DNA of 64,000 nucleotides. It comes from Anaerolineaceae bacterium. GTDB lineage: Bacteria > Chloroflexota > Anaerolineae > Anaerolineales > Anaerolineaceae. The stretch is from the NCBI GenBank assembly GCA_016841445.1, contig JAENZD010000002.1, positions 310,001 to 374,000 of the forward strand. The letters run 5' to 3'. Position 1 is the stretch's first letter. Each line of letters opens with the position of its first letter. This document shows positions 24,428 through 34,110 of the stretch, piece after piece. The translations under genes were made by a program, and so were the position numbers. The notes under the pieces were generated by a model. The model did not search any database. It was not told the DNA's origin and saw nothing but the letters and a program-made list of their open reading frames with translations.

Positions 24428-25275
24428 TTTTCACCCAAGATTCTTTCCAGCTCACGCTGTACAAATTGGATTCGCTCATCCCGAAGCAGGGGGAGCCGGG
24501 CGCGTGTCCGGCTTAATTGATCAAGATCAATCTCTGCGACGGTCAAAGACTCTTCAAAATCAGGTGCACGGACCACCAGGTCACCGTTTGGGTCATAGAT
24601 GGTCGAACCCCCCCAAAAATTCAGGCCGTCTTCGTAGCCCACACGGTTAGCATGCGCAACAAAATTTGTAAACATACCGGCATACGCACGATTGGTGTGT
24701 TCCACCCATTCGGAGCTGCTCAGCCGGGGTTTTTCATTGAGCCCCCGTCCCGGTGACGCAGATTGAAATAACAGGATGTCTGCCCCATCCAACCATAACA
24801 GGTAAGGTGATGAAGCATGCCAGAAATCCTCGCAGATCAGCATCCCAACCCGTCCGAAACGGGTGTTGAAGGCTTGAACGGAATCGCCAGGTGCAAAAAA
24901 CCGTCCCTCATCGAACATGCCGTAGGTCGGGAGGTAGACTTTATCGTGAATATGGAGGATTTTGCCCCCTGATAAATAGGCTGAGGCAATATAAAACCGG
25001 TGACGGCGGTCTTCATGAACAAATCCAACCATCAGGTCCAATTGTTTACTGGCTTTGAGCAGATCTTCGAAAATGGGGTCGTCCTGGTGAGGTCGCAAGG
25101 CTGAAGCCGATGCAAGGTCCTGCAGGGCGTAACCGGTCAGGGAGAGTTCTGGGAAGATCAATAAATCTGCGCTTTGACCCTGAGCCTGTTCGATTAATGC
25201 CAGGTGCTTATTGAGATTCGCCTGGTTATCACCGAGTTTTGTATTAAATTGCGCAAGTCCGATTTTTATTTTCAT
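24424..25275 (-). CDS. Nitrilase-superfamily amidase, probable NAD-synthetase glutaminase subunit
   Basis: A 283-residue carbon-nitrogen hydrolase. The Glu-Lys-Cys triad is complete: E43 in FPELSLTGY, K112 in DKVYLPTYGMFDEG and C148 in LICEDFWH. The family includes the glutaminase domain of glutamine-dependent NAD synthetases, where it hydrolyses glutamine and passes ammonia to the synthetase. The 4-bp overlap with nadE and the order amidase then synthetase mirror the domain order of the fused enzyme, so a two-subunit version is the simplest reading. A free-standing omega-amidase or N-carbamoyl hydrolase role is the alternative. Confidence 0.85.
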   Translation of the reverse strand: MKIKIGLAQFNTKLGDNQANLNKHLALIEQAQGQSADLLIFPELSLTGYALQDLASASALRPHQDDPIFEDLLKASKQLDLMVGFVHEDRRHRFYIASAYLSGGKILHIHDKVYLPTYGMFDEGRFFAPGDSVQAFNTRFGRVGMLICEDFWHASSPYLLWLDGADILLFQSASPGRGLNEKPRLSSSEWVEHTNRAYAGMFTNFVAHANRVGYEDGLNFWGGSTIYDPNGDLVVRAPDFEESLTVAEIDLDQLSRTRARLPLLRDERIQFVQRELERILGEK

Positions 25276-25462
25276 CTACCAACCCAATCTTTGTCTTTAG
25301 ATCCATTTGTATTCTATTTTACTTGTTTTATTTCAATACTGTATGAAGGGTCCGGGGCAATCGTAAAGCTATCTAAGGGTCACCTAAAGAATCAGCTCTA
25401 TGGGTTGCGAGTATAATCTCGATATCGTTTGTTGTGCGGCGTTGTAATAAAGGTGTAACTAA

Positions 25463-25912
25463 ATGTTGAATCTGAATTTCTCAATCCAGAAAGCCACCTG
25501 GCGTGACTACTCGCAGTTGAACGACCTTGATCGTCAGTGTTTTTCGAAGCAAGATCAATGGCCTTTTTGGGATGTTATTGGCATCCTCACGTTTCCCGGT
25601 TATGTTCGTTTGAAAGCCGTTTACGATGATCAGATGATTGGATTTATAGGTGGTGAACGAAATACTCCTGAACGAACAGGCTGGGTCACAACCCTGTCGA
25701 CTGCGCCAGATTTTCGGCGCAGCCAGGTAGCATTGCGTTTGCTGGATGCCTGTGAAAAGGAACTGGATATGCCTATCATCCGGCTAGCGGTACGCGCATC
25801 GAACGAGCCCGCCATTCACCTTTATGAGAAAGCTGGTTACCTGATGGTGAATCGTTGGAAGAAGTATTATGCAGGGGGTGAAGACGCCCTGGTTTACGAG
25901 AAAAGGCGTTGA
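25463..25912 (+). CDS. GNAT-family N-acetyltransferase
   Basis: A 149-residue single GNAT domain that would transfer an acetyl group from acetyl-CoA to a protein or small-molecule amine. The layout is RimI-like: DLDRQCF near residue 22, the beta-4 strand GWVTTLSTAPDFRRSQVALRLL as the acetyl-CoA pyrophosphate-binding loop (a variant of the usual RRxGxA), and NEPAIHLYEKAGY near 113-125, the hallmark C-terminal motif. Its stop codon overlaps a consensus promoter (25909-25937). A TATAAT at 25412-25417 lies upstream. Confidence 0.85.
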   Translation: MLNLNFSIQKATWRDYSQLNDLDRQCFSKQDQWPFWDVIGILTFPGYVRLKAVYDDQMIGFIGGERNTPERTGWVTTLSTAPDFRRSQVALRLLDACEKELDMPIIRLAVRASNEPAIHLYEKAGYLMVNRWKKYYAGGEDALVYEKRR

Positions 25913-25937
25913 CATAGCAAGGAAGTCGGTTTATACT
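25909..25937 (+). promoter_or_regulatory. Strong promoter upstream of the SWIM gene
   Basis: TTGACA (25909-25914) and TATACT (25932-25937) separated by exactly 17 bp. It overlaps the last codon and stop of the GNAT gene. Start expected near 25944. Confidence 0.85.
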
Positions 25938-25943
25938 GAATTT

Positions 25944-26036
25944 AACAATGCATCAAAAACGGATCAATATGCATCGAGTAAGAGAACAATTAAATATCAC
26001 TCAGCACGCCGGGCTTCCCCGCGCGTGCTGTTTTTA
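25944..26036 (+). ncRNA. Candidate short RNA or attenuated leader
   Basis: Bounded by a consensus promoter (25909-25937) and a strong intrinsic terminator (26002-26036), giving an RNA of about 93 nt. It contains a 34-codon frame (25948-26052) running through the terminator stem and ending 16 bp before the SWIM start. It could therefore be a small RNA, or a leader whose translation influences readthrough. No known RNA family was recognised. Confidence 0.5.
26002..26036 (+). terminator. Intrinsic terminator within the SWIM gene leader
   Basis: CAGCACGC (26002-26009) pairs with GCGTGCTG (26023-26030), with CGGG/CCCC-type pairing in the loop region, followed by TTTTT. It lies 33 bp upstream of the SWIM start. 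Confidence 0.85.
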
Positions 26037-26068
26037 TATCCCTTCCCATTAGAAAGGAAAAGTGTCCC

Positions 26069-26311
26069 ATGGACTACGGATTGATCGGCAAAATTGAGAA
26101 AGCCAAACGTTATGCACAGGAACGCGACCGGATTGAATTCAAGATGTTCAACGTTGTTTTCAAAGGAGAAAACAACCAGCATACAGTGACCTACGACCAG
26201 GGTGACTGGCACTGCACCTGTGATTTTTTTCAAACACGCGGCCGCTGCAGTCATACGATGGCACTTGAAACAGTTTTAGAAGATATGGTAGATATCTCTG
26301 GAACCGACTGA
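26069..26311 (+). CDS. SWIM zinc-finger protein
   Basis: An 80-residue protein consisting almost only of a SWIM zinc finger: C49-x-C51-x8-C60-x-H62 (CTCDFFQTRGRCSH). SWIM domains bind DNA or proteins and are usually parts of larger proteins such as helicases and recombination mediators. A free-standing one may be an adaptor. AAAGGAAAAG precedes the ATG, so translation should be good. The gene is preceded by a strong promoter and a terminator and followed by a bidirectional hairpin. It is probably a single-gene unit under readthrough control. Confidence 0.82.
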   Translation: MDYGLIGKIEKAKRYAQERDRIEFKMFNVVFKGENNQHTVTYDQGDWHCTCDFFQTRGRCSHTMALETVLEDMVDISGTD

Positions 26312-26342
26312 TCTCAAATTGCTTTGATCATGACAAAAACAA

Positions 26343-26366
26343 CAGGCCGCGCTGATCTGCGGCCTG
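26343..26366. terminator. Bidirectional terminator, SWIM gene and aldo/keto reductase
   Basis: CAGGCCGC (26343-26350) pairs perfectly with GCGGCCTG (26359-26366). T-rich sequence follows on both strands (ATTTGTTT on plus, TTGTTTTTG on minus). It separates two convergent genes. Confidence 0.8.
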
Positions 26367-26418
26367 ATTTGTTTATCGATGGGAAAATGTTTGCTATTAA
26401 AACGCTGCTATTGATTGA

Positions 26419-27252
26419 TTACCACGCATCGGGTGCTTTGGCTGGGTGAATGAGCCTGAAATCTTCATCCATCGCATCCATCGCTTCGATCTCACACTCA
26501 TTTAAAGAATAATCAAATATGTCGATATTCTCCATCATGTGCTGCCGGGTGGAGGAGCGTGGGATGGGGATGGTTCCATGTTCAATATGCCAACGCAAAA
26601 TAATTTGGACGGGGGTTTTGCTGTATTTTTTTGCCAGTGTCTGCAGGGGTTGATCCTCGGTGCGTTTGGCACGAAGAATTGGGCTGTACGCCTGGATCCT
26701 GATTCCCTTGGATTTGCAGTAGCTCAACAGGTCCTCCTGATAAAGAAAAGGGTGAAATTCAACCTGGTTGATGCTGGGAATCACCCCGCTTGCGTCAATC
26801 GTTTTTTGGATGACATCCTGTGTATAGTTGCTGACACCGATAGCTCTGGTTTTGCCTTGATGCTTTAATTCAATCAAAGTTTGCCAGGTCTCAAGTGAAA
26901 GATCAAATTTTTCCATGTTTGGCCAATGGATCAACAGCAGGTCAACATAGTCCATTTTTAATTTTGACAGACTATCATTTAAGGACTCAATTGTGGAAGC
27001 GCGTCCCTGGTGTTTATCCTGTATTTTGGTGGTGATGAATAAGCCCTCGCGTGGAATACTGCTTTCATGTGCCGCTTCCCCAACTATTTTCTCGTTATCA
27101 TAACTTTGGGCAGTATCGATCAACCTGTAGCCGGATTCAATTGCTGTAAGTATGGCTTGCTTTCAGGATGATCCCACTAGGAGGGTCGTGCCGAAGCCCA
27201 TCACAGGTATCAACGTGCCATCATTCAGAGTGACCCTGGTAAATTTATCCAT
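26419..27252 (-). pseudogene. Aldo/keto reductase broken by one in-frame TGA
   Basis: The full reading frame from ATG 27252 (after AGGAGA) to 26419 encodes an aldo/keto reductase of about 277 residues. One TGA at 27163-27165 interrupts it after residue 29. Upstream of the stop, LNDGTLIPVMGFGT matches the conserved N terminus. Downstream, GYRLIDTAQSYDNE carries the catalytic Asp and Tyr, and TTKIQ, LLLIHWP and IPIPRSS follow normally. No frameshift is needed. Either the gene is recently inactivated, or translation restarts at ATG 27123 to give a 234-residue protein lacking the first strands of the barrel. A sequencing error is also possible. Confidence 0.85.
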
Positions 27253-27517
27253 GAGATTCTCCTGACCACCCGGGCAAGACTGCCCAGGTGATAAAGTTCA
27301 ACAAATGTCTGATTAAAATCTGATTAAGCATTGCTTTCGAAGTGTTTCTTATTTTTTTTCGATCTTAACTTAACCATACCCAGTCTTGGACCATGAACAA
27401 AATTTTGGGCGCGAAAATAAGGTAAATTAATGCAAACTTTGGGTGTTATGACTGTTCAATCAACCGCAAAAATCAAGATGTATAGGTATACTTAATTTAC
27501 CAACTTCGGAAAAGAAC

Positions 27518-28270
27518 ATGAAAAAAAGATTAATTTGGCTTGACCTGTTCACCCTGTTTTGTTTGCTGGTTCTGAGTGCATGTCATGAAACAGAAGTGAC
27601 CTCAGAGCGATCTGCAGACCAAAGTGAAACACCCTTCGTGACAACCAGGGATGCAAGCATCACCAGTCTTGACACCACAGTAGAAAACACCCTTCGAATC
27701 TATCCCCTAAGGGTTGGCAGCTCGTGGGTCTATGAATACCTGGGATACGACGAAACACAAGAGGTCATCTGGCGTGTGACTGAAACGGTTATGGACGCTG
27801 AGATGGTGGATGGATATTATGTGGCTGAGATGGAACGGGTTGCTGAGCTTTTGGAAGGGACTCCGGATGACGACTTTAAACACACACCAGTAACTGGGGT
27901 TTTCTGGTATATCATTGATGGTGGAAAGATCTACCGTTCTGGATCGGACCCAGGCATAAGGCTGTCGGATGCCCGCTTGGAGTTGATCATCCCTTTTCCG
28001 GATCCTGACGAAGGTTGGTATCCTGACCCCGGCAAACGCGCCAGCCTTGAACCGGGAGGAAATGGGTTCCGGCACGCTTCAGAACCTTATAAAGAAAGCT
28101 TTGCCATGGACGGTTCATTGATCTGTTACAATATCGTCACGGAGGTCTTTGAGGGTAAAGATGAAGGAACCTTCTGTGAGACCGTTGGATTTTTCTATTT
28201 TGAGCAGGTTGACTTTGATCAACCCGTAGGGTTTCGTGTTGAACTTAAGGGGTTTTCACTCCAAAATTAA
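27518..28270 (+). CDS. Lipoprotein, unknown function
   Basis: A 250-residue secreted lipoprotein. The signal peptide MKKRLIWLDLFTLFCLLVL ends in the lipobox LSAC (C23), followed by a short polar linker and a beta-rich domain that starts IYPLRVGSSWVYEY. This opening resembles extracellular proteins with repeated two-sheet structure, but I cannot name a family. GTATACTTAA at 27486-27495 may be its -10 region. The methyltransferase gene starts 6 bp after its stop, so both are probably in one operon. Confidence 0.75.
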   Translation: MKKRLIWLDLFTLFCLLVLSACHETEVTSERSADQSETPFVTTRDASITSLDTTVENTLRIYPLRVGSSWVYEYLGYDETQEVIWRVTETVMDAEMVDGYYVAEMERVAELLEGTPDDDFKHTPVTGVFWYIIDGGKIYRSGSDPGIRLSDARLELIIPFPDPDEGWYPDPGKRASLEPGGNGFRHASEPYKESFAMDGSLICYNIVTEVFEGKDEGTFCETVGFFYFEQVDFDQPVGFRVELKGFSLQN

Positions 28271-28276
28271 GGAACA

Positions 28277-28867
28277 ATGTTAAAGAAACTTCGCCGCTTC
28301 CTTCGTTATAACCTGAAATACCTTGGAAATCCCCCATGGGATACTGGCATTTCCCCACCCGAACTGATTAATTTTCTTGAAAACCATGAAAGCGGTCGTG
28401 CATTGGATGTGGGATGTGGTACTGGAACGAACCTGCTGACCATGGCTGGTTATGGGTGGCGTGTTGCAGGAATGGATATCGCACTGCTGCCTGTTTTGAA
28501 AGCTCGCAAGAGACTTCATGCCTCTGGTTATCCAGACGATGTCTTCCTGGGAAGTGTCACCAGCAGACAACTCGAAAACAGAAGGTTTGAACTCGTTTTG
28601 GATATTGGATGTTTTCACAGTTTGAATGAAGAGGGCAGGAAATTGTATCGACAGAACCTGCGGGAGTGGTTGGTCCATGGCGGACATTTTTTGATCTATG
28701 CGCATTGCCGCCCCACACCATCAGCACCGTATGGGGTTTCCGATCAGGATTTTGAGGCGTTTGAGACTTCCCTTAAATTAGAATGGCGAACGGAGCAGAA
28801 AGAGAAGCGCCCGAACGTCTCCCGTCAGCGGACAACAGTTTGGGCACAGTTCCAAAAACCTGGGTAA
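28277..28867 (+). CDS. Class I SAM-dependent methyltransferase
   Basis: A 196-residue methyltransferase. The S-adenosylmethionine-binding motif I is ALDVGCGTGTN (about 41-51). GMDIALLPVLKAR is motif II, with an acidic residue for the ribose. DIGCFHSLNEEGR fits motif IV. The substrate is unknown. The fold and size resemble small tellurite/thiopurine-type methyltransferases. It is closely coupled to the upstream lipoprotein gene. Confidence 0.85.
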   Translation: MLKKLRRFLRYNLKYLGNPPWDTGISPPELINFLENHESGRALDVGCGTGTNLLTMAGYGWRVAGMDIALLPVLKARKRLHASGYPDDVFLGSVTSRQLENRRFELVLDIGCFHSLNEEGRKLYRQNLREWLVHGGHFLIYAHCRPTPSAPYGVSDQDFEAFETSLKLEWRTEQKEKRPNVSRQRTTVWAQFQKPG

Positions 28868-29063
28868 AGAACAGTCCTGAATCAGCCCACTCTCTCACAG
28901 CATTAAAAAACAATTCAAAAGGATCGGATACGACCTAACCGATTGACCAGTCCAGGAACGAACCATTTGGCGGATGGCATTCACCGGTATTTCGTGGATA
29001 ATATCTCCACATCAGACAGGTTTTTTATCGACTGATCCACAACGATTGGTCAGACTAAGGCAA

Positions 29064-29237
29064 ATGATTTCTCGAAAACTGAACGCCAATAAATGGAAGA
29101 AAACAATTTTATCTGCCTTAGTGGGCACACTTTTGAGTGCCATCCTAGCCATCGTACTCTACCAAATGAGCGGCCAGGGGTTATATCTGGCGATCATCGG
29201 TTTGGGTGCAGGTATGGGTTTTGTCCTTGGAAGTTGA
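29064..29237 (+). CDS. Small two-helix membrane protein
   Basis: From ATG 29064 (after TAAGG) the frame gives 57 residues: a basic N terminus (MISRKLNANKWKK) and two hydrophobic helices (ILSALVGTLLSAILAIVLY, then LAIIGLGAGMGFVLG). A longer frame from 28974 adds 30 residues that look non-coding. No family recognised. It is followed by a strong terminator, which supports transcription through it. Confidence 0.5.
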   Translation: MISRKLNANKWKKTILSALVGTLLSAILAIVLYQMSGQGLYLAIIGLGAGMGFVLGS

Positions 29238-29314
29238 TTGGGTCCAAAAAAATACTGGATGATTAATATGGAAAGTTGACCAAGCTTACCAAATTGAACA
29301 ATATTTTCTCCTCT

Positions 29315-29353
29315 GACCGTACCGGAAGACAAAATCTTCCGGTACGGTCTTTT
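29315..29353 (+). terminator. Intrinsic terminator
   Basis: GACCGTACCGGAAGA (29315-29329) pairs perfectly over 15 bp with 29335-29349 around a 5-base loop, followed by TTTT. It ends the transcription unit containing the lipoprotein, methyltransferase and small membrane protein. Confidence 0.92.
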
Positions 29354-29422
29354 AACACAAAGTCAGTATTAACCATCTATAATGGGTCCTGAGTTTATCG
29401 TTTATAGAATAGAATATAGACT

Positions 29423-32400
29423 ATGATCAGCAGAAGGATTCAATCTTTCCTACCCCACTACCGGATCGTAATGTTTGTGATCCTGATTTCAGGAATCGCC
29501 TTAACCACTGCCAGTCCGGGAAACGCCAATTTCTATCCTTTATCACAATCAAATGCCAGTTTCCAGTCGAGCTGGCCAGCGGTTGGCTATGGGGTTGGTT
29601 CAATGCGGTTTGAGCGGTTTGGAACCGATGAAGGCCTCTCGGAAAATACTGTGCTCACGATCTTACAGGATTCCCAAGGCTTCATGTGGTTTGGTACCCA
29701 GGAGGGATTAAATAAATTCGATGGGTATGTATTTACGGTTTATCAAGCTGATCCCGTTAACGCTGATTCACTGACTGATGATTATATAACTGTCTTGTTG
29801 GAAGCAGGGGATGGTGCGATATGGGTTGGCACATATTATGGTGGCCTAAATCGCTTTGATCAAAACAAAAATTCGTTCACCCATTTTACACCTGATGCTT
29901 TAGATCCCGGTTCGCTTCCGGATGACCGAGTTAACGCATTGTATGAAGATTCCAATGGGAGAATATGGGTTGGAACCCGCGGTGGTTTGAGCCGATTCAA
30001 CCCGAACAGCCAGGACTTCGATCATTTTCAGCATGATTCTGCAGATGAAGCCAGTATCAGCAGCAACGTTGTGCAGGTAATCTTTCAGGACAGAGATCAA
30101 AATATATGGGTTGGCACACCACACGGACTGAACTTATTTGAGGAATCGACCGGTTCATTTAAACGGTTCCTGACAGATTTTGAAACTGGCATCGAAAATG
30201 TGGTGTCAATTTGCAATGGAGAGGGAAATAATATTTGGCTGGGGACAAATGGCGGATTGGTAAATTTCAACACAAAAAATTTTACATACAATGTTTTCCT
30301 TCATGTTGAGGGGAACCCAAAATCTTTGGGAAGCAACCAGATCAATATTGTTTATCGAGATCCATCAGGCAACCTATGGGTTGGATTTAAGGATGACGGC
30401 ATCAGCCTGGTGTCCGATTGGGAAGGGAAGCAGGGTCAGATCATTTCATTTTCCAACCAACCCTCTGATGAAAACAGCCTGAGCAATGATGATGTCAGAA
30501 CAATTTTCCAGGACCGATCCGGGGTTATGTGGTTTGGGACCTTCGGCGGTGGCGTTAACCGGGCTAATCCTGCCACCAGAGCATTTGGAAGGCTCAAACA
30601 CAACCCGGAAGATCTCAACACGATCGCCAGTGATCAAATTGTGTCCCTTGCCTTTGATCCGGTTAGAAAAAGTTTGTGGATTGGGACGTTGAATGCAGGT
30701 TTGGATCAAATGAACCTGGAAACGGGGGAATTTACCCATTTTCGCCACATCCCGGGGGACGATACCAGCCTCAACGGGGATAATGTCAACTTGTTGTATG
30801 TGAGCATCCGAGGGGATTTGTATGTTGGTACACAAGGTGGCTTTTTACAGACGTATGATGAAGATCTACTGGGATTTGTACCGGCAAAAAGTATGCCGGA
30901 TACGGTAGAAGATGTGCGTACCACAACCGCAATTACCGAGGATTCAAATGGCGTGCTGTGGTTGAGCCAGGAATACGGAGAACTGGTCCGAATTGACCCA
31001 GAGAGCAACCAGATGGGTCGTTTTTCACTTGGAACGGGTCTCCCTGATTACATCCAGGACGACATGGTTTTGGCTATCCATGCTGATGACTCTGGTCATA
31101 TCTGGATGGGAACAGAAAACCAGGGCCTGGTTATGTTTGATCCCGGTATGGGCACCTTCTTAATCCTTAATAAAGATGGTACTTCAAAGGGTCCGAGTCA
31201 CAACAGCATAACAGATATCCATGCTGATCACGCTGGTATGATATGGCTTGGTACAGGCGGTGGGGGGCTTAACCGTTTCGAGCTAGGGACAGGTGAATTT
31301 ACTTATTACACAACCAGTGATGGGATCCCATCCAATCGGATTCTCGGCATTGAGGAAGATTTGGATGGAAATTTATGGCTGAGTACAGCCAATGGGCTTG
31401 TCAGATTTGATCCGACATCCGGGGAAGTTCGCCGTTACGACACAAGGGACGGCTTACAGGAAAACGCGTTTAACCAAGATGCCCATACCTCCTCTAGCGA
31501 TGGTGCATTATTCTTTGGTGGCATGAATGGATTAAACGCTTTTTACCCGGAAATGATCGAGGAGAATCAGGTCATTCCTGCGGTGGTGATCACAAAAGTT
31601 TCCCTGTTTTCTGAGATTTTAGTCAGGGACATTGATGGTTGTACTGCCTCATTGACGTTTACACATGATCAAAATTTCATCTCATTTGAATTTGCCGCCC
31701 TGGATTTCACTGCACCCGAGGATAACCAGTTCGCGTATATGATGGAGGGTGTTGATGAGGACTATATCTTAACCAGTGACAAACACAACGCAGACTATCC
31801 AGACCTGCGCCCGGGGCGATATCGATTTAAAGTATTGGGTTCCAATAATGATGGTGTTTGGAACACAGCCCCTACCTGCATCGAGATCAAAATTAAGCAG
31901 CCTTTCTGGGCAACCTGGTGGTTCATCGGGTTGGTTGGTTTATTCCTTGCAGGCAGTGTTGTCGGTGGGTATCGTTGGCGATTGAGCACGATTGAAAAAC
32001 AGCGGCAGGAACTGGCGCTTGATGTTTTTGAAAGGACCACAGAGATTGAACGTCGCCGTCAAATGGCTTCAGGATTGAGTGAGGTGGTGCGATTACTCAA
32101 TACCAACCAACCGCTGGAAAAAAGCCTTGATTTCATTGTTCAACAATCGATTGGATTAACTGCAGCCAGTAAAGCTGTGATTTTTGAACGCCAGGATAAC
32201 CATGTGGTTGCCAGGTCATGCTATCCTGAGGGGGAAACCTATTCGCTGGATTTGTCCGATCCCAACTCCAACACGGCCAGCTGCCTTTTAGAGAGTGTGT
32301 TCCTGAACCGGCTTCTGATCTATTCAAGGTTAAACCCTGCGACACTTAAGTCGGATTCAAAATGGGAATTGGTCAGCGGTGAGTACCGGACAGCGCTCTG

Positions 32401-33190
32401 TACACCGTTATTGGTTGATGAAGAGGTTTACGGCGGGTTGGTTTTATATTACGGCGAAGACCGGACTTTCACACCTGAGGAGATCAACCTGGCGCATGCC
32501 CTTGCCGACCAGGCATCACTTGCTATTGCAAATGACCGCTTGAAAGGAAAAGCACAAGATGCTGCGGTTACAGCCGAACGCAACCGCTTGGCTCGTGACC
32601 TGCATGATGCTGTAACCCAGACTTTGTTTTCAACCAGCCTGATAGCTGAAGTGATGCCGAAGATCTGGAAAAAGAACCCGGATACAGTGGAACAGAGGTT
32701 GGAAGAACTACGCCAATTGACGCGCGGCGCGCTGGGGGAAATGCGGACGTTGTTGATGGAGCTTCGGCCGTCATCATTGGATGAAGCACAACCCAGGGAG
32801 TTATTCAAGCACCTTGCGGACGCCTTCACAGGACGGTCCGGTGTGCCGGTAGAACTTAATGTTGAACCATCGATCGATTGCATAATACCGGTAGAGGTGA
32901 AGAATGTGTTCTACCGGATTGCCCAGGAGGGGTTGAATAATATTTTTAAACATGCTGAAGCAACCCGGGTGTGGTTCCGCTATACTTGCGGGGAAGAGGC
33001 GATAACATTGACGATCATAGATGATGGTTTGGGCTTCGATCAAAAGGATATTCCGCCAGGCCACATGGGTTTGGGGATCATGTCTGAACGCGCAAAGAGC
33101 ATCCAGGCTGATCTAAATGTGGTCAGCCGTCCAGGAGAGGGGACGACACTGCGATTGGTATGGCGTTTTGATAGAAATCCGATAAAATAG
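29423..33190 (+). CDS. Propeller-domain sensor histidine kinase
   Basis: A 1255-residue sensor kinase. After an N-terminal signal or anchor helix (about 13-33) come some dozen periplasmic propeller blades, recognisable as repeated IWVGT, IWLGT or MWFGT motifs (about 50-700). A Y_Y_Y domain follows (about 745-815), then one membrane helix (about 828-848) and a GAF-like domain (about 890-1045). A NarL-type HisKA_3 domain has the phosphoacceptor H1061 in RDLHD, and an HATPase domain ends the protein ([19 protein letters not shown]). This is the layout of glycan-sensing hybrid systems, but it has no receiver domain of its own. The response regulator is encoded 41 bp downstream. Confidence 0.93.
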   Translation: MISRRIQSFLPHYRIVMFVILISGIALTTASPGNANFYPLSQSNASFQSSWPAVGYGVGSMRFERFGTDEGLSENTVLTILQDSQGFMWFGTQEGLNKFDGYVFTVYQADPVNADSLTDDYITVLLEAGDGAIWVGTYYGGLNRFDQNKNSFTHFTPDALDPGSLPDDRVNALYEDSNGRIWVGTRGGLSRFNPNSQDFDHFQHDSADEASISSNVVQVIFQDRDQNIWVGTPHGLNLFEESTGSFKRFLTDFETGIENVVSICNGEGNNIWLGTNGGLVNFNTKNFTYNVFLHVEGNPKSLGSNQINIVYRDPSGNLWVGFKDDGISLVSDWEGKQGQIISFSNQPSDENSLSNDDVRTIFQDRSGVMWFGTFGGGVNRANPATRAFGRLKHNPEDLNTIASDQIVSLAFDPVRKSLWIGTLNAGLDQMNLETGEFTHFRHIPGDDTSLNGDNVNLLYVSIRGDLYVGTQGGFLQTYDEDLLGFVPAKSMPDTVEDVRTTTAITEDSNGVLWLSQEYGELVRIDPESNQMGRFSLGTGLPDYIQDDMVLAIHADDSGHIWMGTENQGLVMFDPGMGTFLILNKDGTSKGPSHNSITDIHADHAGMIWLGTGGGGLNRFELGTGEFTYYTTSDGIPSNRILGIEEDLDGNLWLSTANGLVRFDPTSGEVRRYDTRDGLQENAFNQDAHTSSSDGALFFGGMNGLNAFYPEMIEENQVIPAVVITKVSLFSEILVRDIDGCTASLTFTHDQNFISFEFAALDFTAPEDNQFAYMMEGVDEDYILTSDKHNADYPDLRPGRYRFKVLGSNNDGVWNTAPTCIEIKIKQPFWATWWFIGLVGLFLAGSVVGGYRWRLSTIEKQRQELALDVFERTTEIERRRQMASGLSEVVRLLNTNQPLEKSLDFIVQQSIGLTAASKAVIFERQDNHVVARSCYPEGETYSLDLSDPNSNTASCLLESVFLNRLLIYSRLNPATLKSDSKWELVSGEYRTALCTPLLVDEEVYGGLVLYYGEDRTFTPEEINLAHALADQASLAIANDRLKGKAQDAAVTAERNRLARDLHDAVTQTLFSTSLIAEVMPKIWKKNPDTVEQRLEELRQLTRGALGEMRTLLMELRPSSLDEAQPRELFKHLADAFTGRSGVPVELNVEPSIDCIIPVEVKNVFYRIAQEGLNNIFKHAEATRVWFRYTCGEEAITLTIIDDGLGFDQKDIPPGHMGLGIMSERAKSIQADLNVVSRPGEGTTLRLVWRFDRNPIK

Positions 33191-33231
33191 AGAAACCCAA
33201 GAGGAAACGATCTCGGAAGGATGGTATTGAG

Positions 33232-33873
33232 ATGGCAGGCGATAAACAAATTCGTGTCATGATCGTTGATGATCATAAGGTTGTCAGGAGCGGTTTGAGT
33301 GCCTTTTTAATGGCATATGATGATTTAATGCTTGTCGCTGAAGCCGATAGCGGTGAGAAAGCGTTAGCGCTTTGCCAGGAAAGCAGTCCGGATGTTGTCT
33401 TGATGGACCTGGTGATGCCAAAAATGAACGGCGCAGAAGCGACCGAAGCACTGCTGCAAAAGTGTCCAAGTCTTAAAGTGATCGCTCTGACTAGTTTTAA
33501 AGAAAAGGATTTAGTGGAGAGCGTTCTGAAAGCAGGTGCGATTGGCTATTTATTAAAAGATGTTGATGCCGAAGAACTCGCTGAAGCCATCCGTCAGGCA
33601 TATGATGGAAAGCCAACATTAGCGCCAGAAGCAGCCCAGATTTTAATTCAGGCCAGCAGGCAGCCCTATAAGCCGGGTATCGATCTGACGGACCGTGAAA
33701 AAGAAGTCCTTCAGTTATTAGTTGAGGGGTTGACCAACCCTGAAATTGCCAAAAAATTGTTTGTTAGCAAATCCACTGTTAAATTTCATGTCAGCAGTAT
33801 TTTAAACAAATTGCATGTATCGAGCCGTACGGAGGCTGTTGCCAAAGCGCTTAAAGAGAATTTGCTCTCCTGA
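33232..33873 (+). CDS. NarL/FixJ-family response regulator
   Basis: A 213-residue response regulator. The receiver domain (about 7-125) has DD at 13-14, the phosphorylation site D59 (LMDLVMP) and the conserved Thr/Ser (ALTS). A short linker leads to the LuxR-type helix-turn-helix [22 protein letters not shown] (about 147-168) with the recognition helix [13 protein letters not shown]. It is the evident partner of the kinase 41 bp upstream. GGAAGG precedes the start. Target genes are not evident nearby. Confidence 0.95.
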   Translation: MAGDKQIRVMIVDDHKVVRSGLSAFLMAYDDLMLVAEADSGEKALALCQESSPDVVLMDLVMPKMNGAEATEALLQKCPSLKVIALTSFKEKDLVESVLKAGAIGYLLKDVDAEELAEAIRQAYDGKPTLAPEAAQILIQASRQPYKPGIDLTDREKEVLQLLVEGLTNPEIAKKLFVSKSTVKFHVSSILNKLHVSSRTEAVAKALKENLLS

Positions 33874-34110
33874 TAGACTAATTGGTGTGTCATCCATCCA
33901 TTTCATTAAAAGTTCACTGTTGTATTAAGATTATTATCTATTGTGATATTTTCAATTTATTATAGTTAATTAAGAAAATGGATTCGGTAATTTTTCACTC
34001 GCCCATGAAAAATTATCATGATTTCGTTTCCCGATAAGAGTTCCGGTAGAATCATTATCCACAGCTGATTTCTTTACAATTAATTGAGAAAAACCAGATT
34101 ATTGAATGAT

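Noticed and set aside
27163-27165. Selenocysteine reading of the TGA in the aldo/keto reductase
   Set aside because: No conserved Cys is expected at this place in the family, no SECIS-like hairpin was evident just downstream, and a second gene has a TAG instead.
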